NCBI GenBank assembly: GCA_002110485.1
Contig: MOWL01000045.1
Coordinates: 868,001 to 932,000, forward strand
Source: Emergomyces orientalis
Lineage: Eukaryota > Ascomycota > Eurotiomycetes > Onygenales > Ajellomycetaceae
DNA: 64,000 nucleotides
Reading direction: 5' to 3'
Part shown: positions 43,142 to 53,187 of the stretch, piece by piece
Layout of the letters: each line of letters begins with the position of its first letter
Position numbering within the stretch: position 1 is the stretch's first letter
Notes under the pieces: generated by a model
Seen by the model: only the letters and a program-made list of their open reading frames with translations
The model's database searches: none
What the model was told of the DNA's origin: nothing
Translations under genes and position numbers: made by a program

Positions 43142-44792
43142 TCAAGCTTCTCTGCGCGGGTACAGCCGAACCAAATGCACATCCATCTGGGCGGGGAAGT
43201 CAGGATGCAACGAGCCGAACCTCTCCGAACTCTCAAGGAAGAACCCATCCACCATCTCCTCATGCTCATGCTCATGCTCATGCGTAGCGTCGACAAGCTC
43301 GTTGACAAGGCGCGTGTCGATCCAGCCAGGTGGCTTGCTGGATAGCCTCTCGATGCGCGCCAGATCGTCCTCGATCTCATCGGGCATGAGAGGTGGCGGC
43401 GGCGGCGCGGACCCGGACCCGTTCGGCCGCGCGTGGTAGTTTCCTAATATGAAATAGGGTAGGTTGGGGCGTGTGGCTGTTTTGTCTGCCAGCTCGCCTA
43501 GTAGTGTTAGGCCCGAGGTGCCTGTGTTGCGCGTCGAACGCGTGGCGTGGTAGCCCTGGCTGGCTGTTCGCTCCATTTCGGGTGCGGTGCTGGCGTCTTC
43601 CTGTCCGCTGCCTGCGTCGCCGCCAGAGCCGGCTAGGTCGTCACCGTCCGCGGCGTTTTGGCCGTTCGTGGCTGGGGTTGATGCTTGTTTTGCTCTTTTT
43701 GAGGCGGCGAGGAAGTGGAGGGCGGCGACGTGGGCGCTGTTACTGTGCATTGCCAGTTCCTTTTCGGTGAAAAGGGATGATATATGATAGCTTGCGGCGT
43801 TTTGGTGCTGGGTCATCCGTGCCTTTGTTCGGTCTGCCGGTGTTGACATGCCACCGTCACGCGCGGGGGAGCCGAAGTCATCATCGATTGGCCCTTTCCG
43901 TTTCCTCTTATGGGTTGTTTCCGACCCAATTCCATTTCCCATTTCATCCACCTCAACTCTATGGCGTGTGTGGCGGGTCTTTCGGTTGCTTTGCAGCCCC
44001 CCAGGGCTTGCGGGGTTTGCGATAGAAAATTGATTTGGATGGAGGAGGAGAGCATTGGTATCGGCAAGGTCGAGTTGTTCCTTCTCTTTCATCAACCGGT
44101 TTTTCTTCTGGGAAATTGACATCACCAATCGTTCCCTGATTGTCTCCCCTAGCTTGGCGCATTCCTGGTGTGCAAACTGGATTTTGAAGTCGTGCTCCCG
44201 CTTAATTCGTGAGAATTGGTCGCGATGGCGATTCTATGGAAGGATAGTTAGACTAAGGTACATGCTTTCTGTGGGAAGGGGAACACAAAAAGGTGGGAAC
44301 GAGAGTGAGTGGGATAGATCGGCTTACCATAAGTACGGCGAGTTCTAAATCTCGCTCTTCCTTCGTTTGATTCATTTCCTGTACAAAATTGGCATACCAT
44401 TTGCCCGAAGGAATCGTTTCAGGTACGAGATGTCCGGCAGCGGAAAGTTGCTCGACGAGCTTGGCAATGGTTTCTGGTGAGTCGCTCAAGGGTTCGGTGT
44501 CATATAGCTGGGAGTTGGAAATGAGGGTCATTTCATTCTGCAGGTCGTGGACTTGTTTGCGGAAATGGTAATCGCGTTCGTTGCTGAATGTTTCGGTGAG
44601 CTCGTGTACCCTATCCTGGAGGGCACTTCGTCTTTTATCACGCTTCGAGACGGGTTGAGGATTGGAGGGGGGAGATCTCGAACGGTCCCGAGCGCTGGAG
44701 GTCATTATGTGTGGCTGGGCTCCGCCAATCGGATGAGACGGGCCTGCTGCCATGTTTGGAGAAACTGGACGTGGAGAATAAGCCATGGGCAT
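43142..44792 (-). CDS. Sds3-like subunit of the Rpd3/Sin3 histone deacetylase complex
   Basis: Two exons: 44328-44792 and 43142-44233, with a 94-nt phase-0 intron (donor GTAAGC, acceptor ATAG), give 518 residues. After a Pro/Ser-rich start (MPMAYSPRPVSP) comes the Sds3-type helical region: LQDRVHELTETFSNERDYHF, RKQVHDLQNEMTLIS, KWYANFVQEMNQTKEERDLE. Across the intron come NRHRDQFSRIKREHDFKIQF and KLGETIRERLVMSISQKKNR. This long antiparallel coiled coil, with RERL and a Lys-rich end, is the diagnostic feature. Sds3 holds the Sin3-Rpd3 complex together in the nucleus and is needed for its deacetylase activity. The rest contains a basic patch (THKRKRKGP), a disordered middle, and an acidic C-terminus with a (HE)n run. 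The family call is good but from motif pattern only; the related Dep1 is a less likely alternative. Confidence 0.75.
43259..43283 (-). repeat. Hexanucleotide CTCATG repeat coding His-Glu
   Basis: Four perfect copies of CTCATG. On the coding minus strand they encode an alternating His-Glu run within THEHEHEHEE near the Sds3-like protein's C-terminus. Such a run could bind metal or simply be slippage product. Confidence 0.85.
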
Positions 44793-46934
44793 AGTACTGG
44801 CAGAATCCGAATATGTATATTTGTAGGAAACGGGGCTCTGTTGGACAAGTTATAGGGGATAGATCAGGTCGTTTTCGACTTCGAGGTTTGGATGATTCGA
44901 TTGAAAGTCAGGGTATTCGAATATGAATTCTACAGAGGGTTTCTGAAAACCCAACTGTGCTAAAGGGTAGCTCCCACAGCACAGCAAGGTAATTGGGGAA
45001 TAGTAGCCAGCCTAGAAATGAAAGGGCGCGAGAATTCGGATAAGACTACCGAATGCTTCAAGCACAAAATATCAAGGTTGGGCCAAAAATGTCATAATAC
45101 CATCGAGGTAGCGGCGCTTTTTGACCGTGCCTGGCGATAAGATGTGGTGGTGCATGGATTAATGAGAGGGTGCGCAGTACGAAAGCCAAATAATACAGGA
45201 TATAATAATCTATTCGATGCAAAACGATTAGAGAAGAATAATTATGAATGAAACGCAAACGATTGAGCGAAAAGTAAGGGCAAAGATTAAGCGGAGGAGA
45301 AAGGCGGGAGAAACATTTTTGGTTTAAAGTTAATTAGGAGCGAAGACAAACAAAACAAACATACCTGTTGCGGTGGTAGAATCCTGAGACCACTTTCGAT
45401 ATGTCGCCCAACAATCCCCCAGTAGGACTAGTTATGGTACCCGATAAGAACTTAAGAGCGTATCTAGTAGTGATAAAGAGCTATAAGAGGACCGTTTCGA
45501 GATAAACCTGATATTGGATACGCTCGTTTGAGGAGAGGGGAGGATACTACTTGTTATGTCGAGGTAGCTGTCTTTGCAGGCGAGGTCGAGGGCGAGGTGA
45601 GATCAGATCAAAATTTGACGTCCCAAGGGATATAGAAATAGTTTGCCGATTATCAGGTAAAGGTAATTCGCTACCAGCTTATCAGATATTGAAGTAAGTT
45701 TTATATGCTAGTTATTGAGGTTTGTGGGGCGGATGCAGGAGACGCAAATGTAGGTTCCTAGGTATCTAGGTAGCGCACTTGACCACCGAGTGACTATGAG
45801 GGCGGGTCCGACGGTCGAAGCCAGGTAGAAAAACGGATAGTAGAAATATTGTGGAAAAAGGGATCGAAGTACGGAGGAGATGAGTCCTTATCCGAGAGTG
45901 ATGAAGATGTTCAGATTTAGAGTACGTTGTGGCTGCTGTTGCGCAGGTGGATGAGCTCAAGATGGCGGAGAGCATATTAATCACGTGATTAGATTGTGTC
46001 GCTTTGCCCGCAAACGGTCTAGCGTGTATTAAAGCTCTCGGAGTTCACGGAATTTCCATTTAATATCGGCGTATTCCCGGCTGTGATACGGAGACATTCA
46101 AAGCGACAACGGATACCATATCATCAGGAAAAGGGAAATGGGAGGGTTGGCTATCTTGAAATTCCTCCCAGTCCTCTCTTCAATTCCACAATATGTTGAA
46201 ACTGACATGGCTTGGTGCGGGTTGAAAGCCAATGGTTGTTATTGCTCGGACATTAGCGGCTCGTTTGTGGAATTGGTTTACCATTTCTACAATTCGTTGA
46301 ACGATGAGGGTAGTACTTTTGTCGAGCGGAAGTATCCGACCTGATTCATGCCACCGTCGTTTTTGCATTTCAAGACGTATGCGATACACTATTGTTGTGG
46401 ATAAAAGCTCCGACGGCCAATAGGATAGCAATCGGAAAAGGAACGACGTCAACCCCAAATCATCAGTAAAGATTTCGTCAATTACTCATCACTTGCATCA
46501 AGTTCTAGAGGTTTAATGAAATGTTTGCTTTGAAATCGAATTCCCCATTTTCCGATCTCCATTGCACCATTAAGACTCCATCTTAGGCCATTGCAGGCTA
46601 TTTGAGAGAGAAAGAAACAGGTCTCTCTCTAAGTTAAATCCAGAGTACAATCTTCCCCAGACTATGATATCTTGAATCTCCCGAGCGCCCCCCCCCCAAA
46701 TTCACCCATTGACATGTCATACTCCACCCTGGGGTGCCCGCTGTCCAATCAGCGTGCATATTCATAATATGACGCTTGCCCAGTGATGTTGTGCTGAGTA
46801 ATGGGTGCTGATACGAGGTGTCTCGTTGGGGCCAATTGTTGATTTCAAAGAACATAGGATGCATCATACATTAGCGGAGAGATCGGAGTTAACTCCTTTA
46901 CTTTCAACTTCCTACCAGCCTGTGGATTGCTCAA

Positions 46935-46940
46935 TATAAA
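46935..46940 (+). promoter_or_regulatory. TATA box candidate of the AsaB/CmcJ-like gene
   Basis: TATAAA lies 195 bp upstream of the ATG at 47135. It is followed immediately by a polypyrimidine inverted repeat and then leader sequence. The spacing is compatible with a fungal core promoter. Confidence 0.4.
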
Positions 46941-46972
46941 TTCCTCTTCCTCCCTCATAAGAGGAAGAGGAA
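46941..46972 (+). repeat. Perfect 12-bp inverted repeat directly after the TATA element
   Basis: TTCCTCTTCCTC (46941-46952) and GAGGAAGAGGAA (46961-46972) are exact reverse complements around an 8-nt loop. The position, 163-194 bp before the ATG, would put a stable hairpin at the transcription start or in the 5' leader. A dimeric binding site is the other reading. Confidence 0.85.
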
Positions 46973-47134
46973 CCTTTATTGTCATCCATTAATTCTTCAA
47001 TTTCCTATTTCACCACTACAGAGCGCCGCTGAACACTTGCAAACAGGATTACTCCCGAAAATAATAACATATCGTTACTTTTTTTGTCTCCCCTATCCGC
47101 CCCCTTTCTGATATCCTCACTCCCGTCTATCATC

Positions 47135-48013
47135 ATGTCGTCAACGGTAACAGCAATTGCCGCCCCTTCTTCAACCGCCCTCTCCGGCTCTGATACGGAT
47201 GCTTCTTACATCCCACGCGGGCCAGTGGATGCTGGGATATCCTTTTCCAACCCTCCGAGTGACGGATCTCGGCCGTTTCAATATGTCGAAACTCCTCCAG
47301 GCGAGCAGACGCGCAACTACGGCGACGTGGAACACGCTGTCACCATAACTGACATTCGCAACAATGAATCCCAATTCACTCTGGACCATGACGCGTTCCA
47401 GACTCTCAAAAACATACACTCTGCAGCGGAACCGTCTTTCACAGACGAAGAGAATATAAAATCAGTCTACTACCCAGAAGTCGAGAAGCTGATTCTCGAC
47501 AAGGTCCCTGGTGCAAATCGCGTTTTCATCTTCGATCACACAATTCGCCGCTCACATCCAGGTGCCAAGCGTGCGCCAGCTTTGAAAGCACATGTAGACC
47601 AAACCCCTGCCTCGGCGGAGTCGCGGGTTAGGTACCACCTTCCCGATGAAGCGGAGCAACTGACCAAGAGTCGTTATCGGATTATAAACCTGTGGCGCCC
47701 ATTAAATGGGCCTGTGCAAGCGTCTCCTCTCGCTTTTGCTTCGGCACCATCAGTGCGTGATGGGGATGTAATGCCTGTTGAGTATCGGTATCCGCATCGG
47801 ACGGGAGAAACGGCTGCTATTAAATATAATGATGGCCAGCAATGGTATTATTGGTCAGGTATGACGAATAATGAGAGGCTGCTGCTGAAATGCGCGGATA
47901 CAGAGGATGTTGCAGGGAAACGGGTACCGCATGCGGCATTTGTGGATCCTAGGACACCCCCTGGTGCACCAGGGAGAGAAAGCATTGAAGTGAGGGCTTT
48001 GGTGTTTGGATAA
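47135..48013 (+). CDS. AsaB/CmcJ-like (GA4 desaturase family) oxidoreductase
   Basis: This single exon encodes 292 residues from ATG 47135 (MSSTVTAIAAPSS). The frame is open upstream only to a TTG. The fold matches the family that includes CmcJ, AsaB and many fungal hydroxylase/desaturase-like proteins. Visible pieces are FQYVETPPGEQTRNYGDVEH, SVYYPEVEKLILDKVPGANR, VFIFDHTIRRS, the metal-ligand-like AHVDQTPASAESRVRYHLP, and RYRIINLWRPLNGPVQASPL. Further on are DGDVMPVEYRYPHRTGETAA, WYYWSGMTNNERLLLKCADT and HAAFVDPRTPPGAPGRESIE. These are the family's usual blocks in the usual order and length, so the protein looks intact. Members are thought to be non-haem iron oxidoreductases and some act in secondary metabolism, but no biosynthetic genes flank this one. 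The substrate is unknown. Confidence 0.85.
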   Translation: MSSTVTAIAAPSSTALSGSDTDASYIPRGPVDAGISFSNPPSDGSRPFQYVETPPGEQTRNYGDVEHAVTITDIRNNESQFTLDHDAFQTLKNIHSAAEPSFTDEENIKSVYYPEVEKLILDKVPGANRVFIFDHTIRRSHPGAKRAPALKAHVDQTPASAESRVRYHLPDEAEQLTKSRYRIINLWRPLNGPVQASPLAFASAPSVRDGDVMPVEYRYPHRTGETAAIKYNDGQQWYYWSGMTNNERLLLKCADTEDVAGKRVPHAAFVDPRTPPGAPGRESIEVRALVFG

Positions 48014-49932
48014 AACAAACGGAGAGCAATTGTTCCTTTATGATTTTCTTGAAGGATTTCTGTGATGATTGAACGGACTTTTTCTTATTTATGCTTTACT
48101 AGTCGTTGGTTTTAGTGCTTATGTGTTTTGTTTTATGCGCAAAGGACGTCCGAAGGATGTCGTTTATACATATCTCTATGGTACATTATTTCTACTTATG
48201 CAGATAAACAATTAATTCCATGTTTAGATGTATCCTTCGCCCTTTGCATCATAGACAAGGTTTCTTATTCTGCAAGCTTAGCGAAAGTTATTCGCTAAAG
48301 TAGCCTCCTGTATAGATGATTGAGTTCCACTATTTGGACCGGCATTTAGAAGCTCCCTAGGGACCATGTACCGAAAGTCATGGCTGATTGCCTCAAAGAC
48401 AGGGGCAGAGTTACATGCGAGTTGGCTTTTCATCAATAGTTAAGGTAGAGAGGCAGAACACGTGTACGGAAATAGAGGAACGGTTTTATTTTACTTATTT
48501 AGCAATGTAGTCCCAATAAGTTAATAGAGAGGTTTTACCTACCTAGACGTATTTTTACAATTGGCGATAGGATAGATATGACTACTAGTAGAAGTAGTTA
48601 TATAAAAATCTAGGGGCAATCGATGATTACCTAACCACTTGGCAAACCCTGTTCCGAGATAGCCAATGGCTAGCTAGGTACGGAGTACCTTTCTCGCCAT
48701 CTAAATTTAGCCTCATAATCTTGTACCCCAACAAGCAGACCCGATCGTCAACCTAAGAGTGTTTCAGCAAGCGTCAGGTAAAGGCTGAGCCAACAGAAAT
48801 GCTATGTCGCTCGATTCAATGATCTGTCTTAGAATAGTTGGGGCAACAAATGACCACTGGGCTCCTTTTCTCCTATTGTTTTTCAAATATCCTAAGTGGG
48901 GTTTTGACTGCGCAGTGCTAATTCTCCTCGCTCCACTGCAACCACGTTGGAGCATGCTCCAGTCTTGGAGGCATGGCGTCTCTAATGGCTTCTAGGAAGC
49001 GTTTATCTCACTTTGATATTTTGAATTTGGCTGCTGGCTTTTGGTTATTGGCTTCCATGCCTTCATCTCTACATGGTTTGGGAGGTTTGGGATTTGGGGG
49101 CCCTTTTCGTGGCATTCTTGATGGTGCAGCTCGTTCATGATGGGAAGACTCGGGCATCCCCAGTGCCTGTACTTCCATGGTTTTTCTGCTTTTTCCATTT
49201 ACTTGCACTTGCATATTTTAATGGTACAAGTAGCTATGACCTACTTGTCGTTTGAAACTTTGTGCGAGTTTTTTGCCTATTGAATACCGATTGCGATCTC
49301 TCAGAATTCACCTTTCCAAAAAAGTCTAGCCCGGAGGAACCTAGGGCCTGTTGTGACAGAGTTAAAAGGACTGAGTATACGCAATCATGGGCAATGAGGG
49401 GGACTCCTTGAGATCTCCGGCCCTAGAGCTACCCAAACCCGGAATGAAATCAGCCCTCTATCTACATTCTCCCTCCCTAAGCCACCCGAAAAGGTCAAAA
49501 TCACAACCTCAAACTGCAGCAGAATGGCGGATGGGGTACGTGTTAGGATAGAATAGCAGCGTATCTACTGACGTTACCCTTTACCCAGCACCAGACATAG
49601 TTCCCGACCCAGGGGCTCCTCAGAAAAGTTCAGCACAATTTCGTGCTATTGAAACCGCTGCAGTTAACCTTCCCACTAGCCCTGGAAGTCAATCTTCTCG
49701 TTTACTGTCGACCGAAGAAGAATAGCAGTGCTTAAACCCAGAGCCATCTCCTTCCAGAACAAGACTGTCACGCTTGCATTTTGGTCTTTTTTTTCTCGGG
49801 GCACCCGTAGTGCAATCGATGAAGCGAAAAAATCGATGCGATGGAGGGAGTTTAGAGGGTTGGAATCGAGAATATGTGATTCAACCCGCACCTCAAGTGG
49901 ACTTGCCGGCCAACCCTCAACAGACAAGAGGA
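48014..49932. other. Intergenic, no gene seen
   Basis: 1.9 kb between two plus-strand genes. 48140-48760 is AT-rich. The 9-mer TACGGAGTA occurs at 48679-48687. Frames at 48804-49255 overlap on both strands without motifs. 49774-49932 is in frame with the DUF3433 gene and open; an upstream in-frame ATG at 49819 exists, so the gene may start there rather than at 49933. Confidence 0.45.
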
Positions 49933-52206
49933 ATGGACGGTGAAGGGACCGCTACACATCGCTTTTCAACCGACCGATTCCGGCCGCCATCGTTTTTACA
50001 AATGATAGGCTCACGACGATCGCGTCACCGGAATTCGGATCGCTATTTAGCTTTTCGAGAATGCGACCAGCGTCGATGTGCGGACCGTGAACTTGATGAG
50101 GTCGAACTTTCTTTGGCTGATATATCGACACTTGATGGGGGAAGCATAGATTGGGGACGCTTGTCAACGTCAACCACGACTTCAGGCAAGCCTATGTTAC
50201 AAAATGCGGCTGACTCTACTTCTGACGGTGCGGATACCCCTGACCTAAATACCAAGACTATGGTATGGAGGGATGTTGTTTTTGGTCCTCCGGCTGCTTC
50301 CGAGTCTTGTTCCGTGAATTTCAATCAGGGAGACGACGATTTCAGAGCCAAGGCTATTCGAATGATAGGGCAACAATGGGCTGAGAAAGAGCAGGCGATT
50401 GTGGCGGTTAGCGAGGCATCCCCAACAGTGGATCTGAGCTCCTTGGGAGCAGCAAAAAGACATCAGTCCCTAGGGAACGTTGATTGTTTGCTGCCCGTCT
50501 CGTCGTCAACTTTTGGCCAACATCAAGAGAGTTACTTTTACCCTGCCGACCCCGAGCAGCCCAACTGGAAACCATTCTCGATCAGAAGGCCTTTTATGAC
50601 ATTGTTGATTGTCTTATCGATATTACTTGCTGCAATCCAGGAATGGCTTTGCCAAAAGTCCCAGTCTTTGGCGAATCGCAATGATGGTCTGATTAAATTC
50701 AACAATGCCGTAGAAGTGCCCGTAGCATCCTTTTTCTGCTGGAAATACTTACCGACGTTGATATTTGTCACGTACGGCGTTCTATGGCAGATTACAGATT
50801 ATGAAACAAAGCGTTTGGAGCCATATTATCAACTATCTCAGCCAACCGGTAGCAGAGCCAGCACGAGCCTCAACTTGGATTATCTCTCCGCCAACCCATT
50901 TTGGGTCCCTGTAAAATCCGTTAGCTCCCACCACTGGGCGGTCTTCTGTTCTTCGACATGCTCCCTCTTCGCAACACTGATTGCACCAGCACTACAAAAT
51001 CCTTCGATAATATTCCTCGAAAATTCTCTATGTCACGAGGAGACGTGTCCAAGCGGAAACCATAGATATTTGGTCCGAATTCATACAGTATGGTCACGAC
51101 TACTGACAACGAGCCTTTTTGCAGTGGCTATATTTGGGATTATTTTGTCAATACAGCTGCGGCGGAAGTCAGGTCTACTTAGTGACCCAAAGGGCATAGC
51201 TGGTATCGCATCAATGGCGGCGAAATCACACATTCTCACAGACTTCCAGGAGATGGACGAGGCTCAACATTGTGAAATCCACGAACGACTAATGCATCGA
51301 TATATCCTCTACAAATCTACAATCTGGCTTGGTGAATACACCAAGCAAAAGAAACCAGATGCACCTGTAGAACGCAGAGTGGGAAACCCGCATCCTTTCA
51401 TCCTACAGTTTCAAACCGGAGTGGCATTCCTATTCTTGCTCGTCCTGTGTCTAATTTAATCCCAACCATCAGCTTCACCCCCCTAAACGTCGTCGCTGTT
51501 AACTTTCCCTGGCTCCCCGTCCTCGTCGCATCGCTTATCAAGCTACTATGGACAATGCTAGAACTTGCCATTCGAGCCATCGAACCATTTTACGTCCTTC
51601 CAAAGGCAACGGCTCCCCTCAGATGACGCTTACACTTGACTATCGTGGAACCCCATGCGGCCTACTACCCTTTAAGGCCTTCCGAAACAGGCATTATATT
51701 GTGGCTCTCGCCGGTGTCGGCTCCATACTAGGCGACATACTCACGGTCACCGTCTCTTCTTTCTCAGTAAACGGAAACGACCTCATCCGCCGCAGTCATG
51801 ACAGTGGCATCGGCAAAGACAACGGGAACAAAACCAACAATCCCCGTAAAATTTCTGTCAAGGACCAAACATTCCTCTCCTTCTGGACCTCCGTCGCCCT
51901 TCATGCGCAATCCTCCTTTTTCTGATCGTATCTGCCGCACTCATCTACATACGTCGCAGACACCCGCTCCTGCCCCGCCAGCCATCGACAATTGCCTCCG
52001 TGCTGGGATTCATCTATCAAAGTCGCATGCTAGATGATTTTGTTGACACTGAGCGGTTGAATAATTGGCAAATGGAGGGACAGTTGAAGGTGAGCTGTAA
52101 AAAGTATGGGCTTGGCTGGTTTAGGGGTAGGGATGGGAAGCCGCACTGCGCGGTGGATGAGGAGCCTATGTTGAGTAAGTTATGCGCATGGAGCGAGTTA
52201 TATTAA
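49933..52206 (+). pseudogene. DUF3433 multi-pass membrane protein, interrupted by three frameshifts
   Basis: The reading begins MDGEGTATHRFSTDRFRPPS and runs to a stop at 51457. A disordered N-terminus is followed by DUF3433-type sequence: WKPFSIRRPFMTLLIVLSIL, YLPTLIFVTYGVLWQITDYE, NPFWVPVKSVSSHHWAVFCS and VWSRLLTTSLFAVAIFGIIL. Downstream of the stop the same protein continues in other frames. 51459-51600 reads PTISFTPLNVVAVNFPWLPV and LLWTMLELAIRAIEPFYVL. 51601-51906 reads NGSPQMTLTLDYRGTPCGLL and HYIVALAGVGSILGDILTVT. 51907-52206 reads ILLFLIVSAALIYIRRRHPL and FIYQSRMLDDFVDTERL. These are the second DUF3433 unit and tail expected of an intact homologue. Each shift equals loss of one base. 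Either this is a decaying gene or the assembly has base-calling errors; introns fit poorly. The family's function is unknown; membrane location is clear from the hydrophobic spans. Confidence 0.75.
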
Positions 52207-53187
52207 AGCCACGGCGCCGTGGGAGGATATTTAACTATATTTTCTGGCCGCGGGAACCTAAGGGCCAACCTAGCAAACCGTGGAAAATCATTTTCTGCTT
52301 GAATTACCCAGGGAACGTGTTTACCAGATAATCTGCCAGAGAACTTATCTCATTCATTCTCATTCTCATTCTCATTTCATATAATCTTCTGTGAGAATTA
52401 TAAAACTAAGAAGCCTCAATTCTCACTCGCTGTTACTAAATGTGATGTACCCTCTCTATATTCTCAAACCGTGCTTTTACAATACATTTGATTTGTTTTT
52501 TTCTTTCTATTTTCCTTTGTTATGTAGACACTATTTATTCATCTTGATTTCACTATCTTTAGTCGCTCTTCTAATGTCTATTACTAAGACAAGTTGATAT
52601 GTATGCACACATAATGTTAAAGTGAGTTAGTTAATAGATGTTTGGATAGGTAATATATTATTCATCTATCAACTCTTAACTTTTATAAATCAAAAAAATA
52701 AAATAAAATAAAAATAAAACATTAGCCAGCACAACATATATGACTATACAAAATAGACAAATTTTTTTTTAATAAAATGGTGAGGAAACAGAGCTTTGAA
52801 CAGTTCAAATTAGACAGTTAAAAGAGCCAACACACGGGACAAAGGAGAGAATTACAGAGGCTGAAATGTAAAATTAGATATTTGAGAAACAAAACAATAG
52901 TATATCGTCCAAACATTTAAGTTTAATATATTATATAGAGGGAATATTCCGAGCCTATGTAGTTTTATTAAGAGAAAAGGAGTTTTTGAAAGGAAAATGA
53001 TGCCCGCAGATATGCAACTGAAAAAAAAAAAAATAAATAAAAGATAAACAAAAATGAGGCCGGTTTTTCCATATGTGTAATAAAAGGAAATTCAGATACA
53101 AAGTCAAAGAGAAAGTGAGAGAATTGCCCACCAGATGGATTGAAGAAGGCTTCTAGCTCGTGGGTTCCGAATAAATGAATTTTGAAA
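52207..53187. other. AT-rich convergent intergenic region
   Basis: About 1 kb between convergent genes, strongly AT-rich. A (CATTCT)n run is at 52350-52377 and poly-A stretches are near 52690-52775 and 53020-53045. No gene was recognised. Confidence 0.5.

Larger units (their letters stand above)
44793..47134. other. Divergent intergenic region of 2.3 kb
   Basis: 5' flanks of the Sds3-like gene (-) and the AsaB/CmcJ-like gene (+). Short frames such as 46138-46344 (+) and 45766-45984 (-) show no recognisable similarity and no splice partners. A C-run is at 46688-46696. GTAGGTTCCTAGGTATCTAG-type sequence near 45751-45771 resembles motifs in the gene-poor block. A TATA element and adjacent inverted repeat near 46935-46972 are listed separately. 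Confidence 0.45.

Noticed and set aside
43471..44119. Plus-strand open frames opposite the Sds3-like gene
   Set aside because: They are antisense shadows of a well-supported coding exon.
51408..51472. Intron to explain the first DUF3433 frameshift
   Set aside because: A 65-nt GT-AG removal would restore frame, but the donor GTTTCA is poor and it would delete a membrane span; a missing T is simpler.
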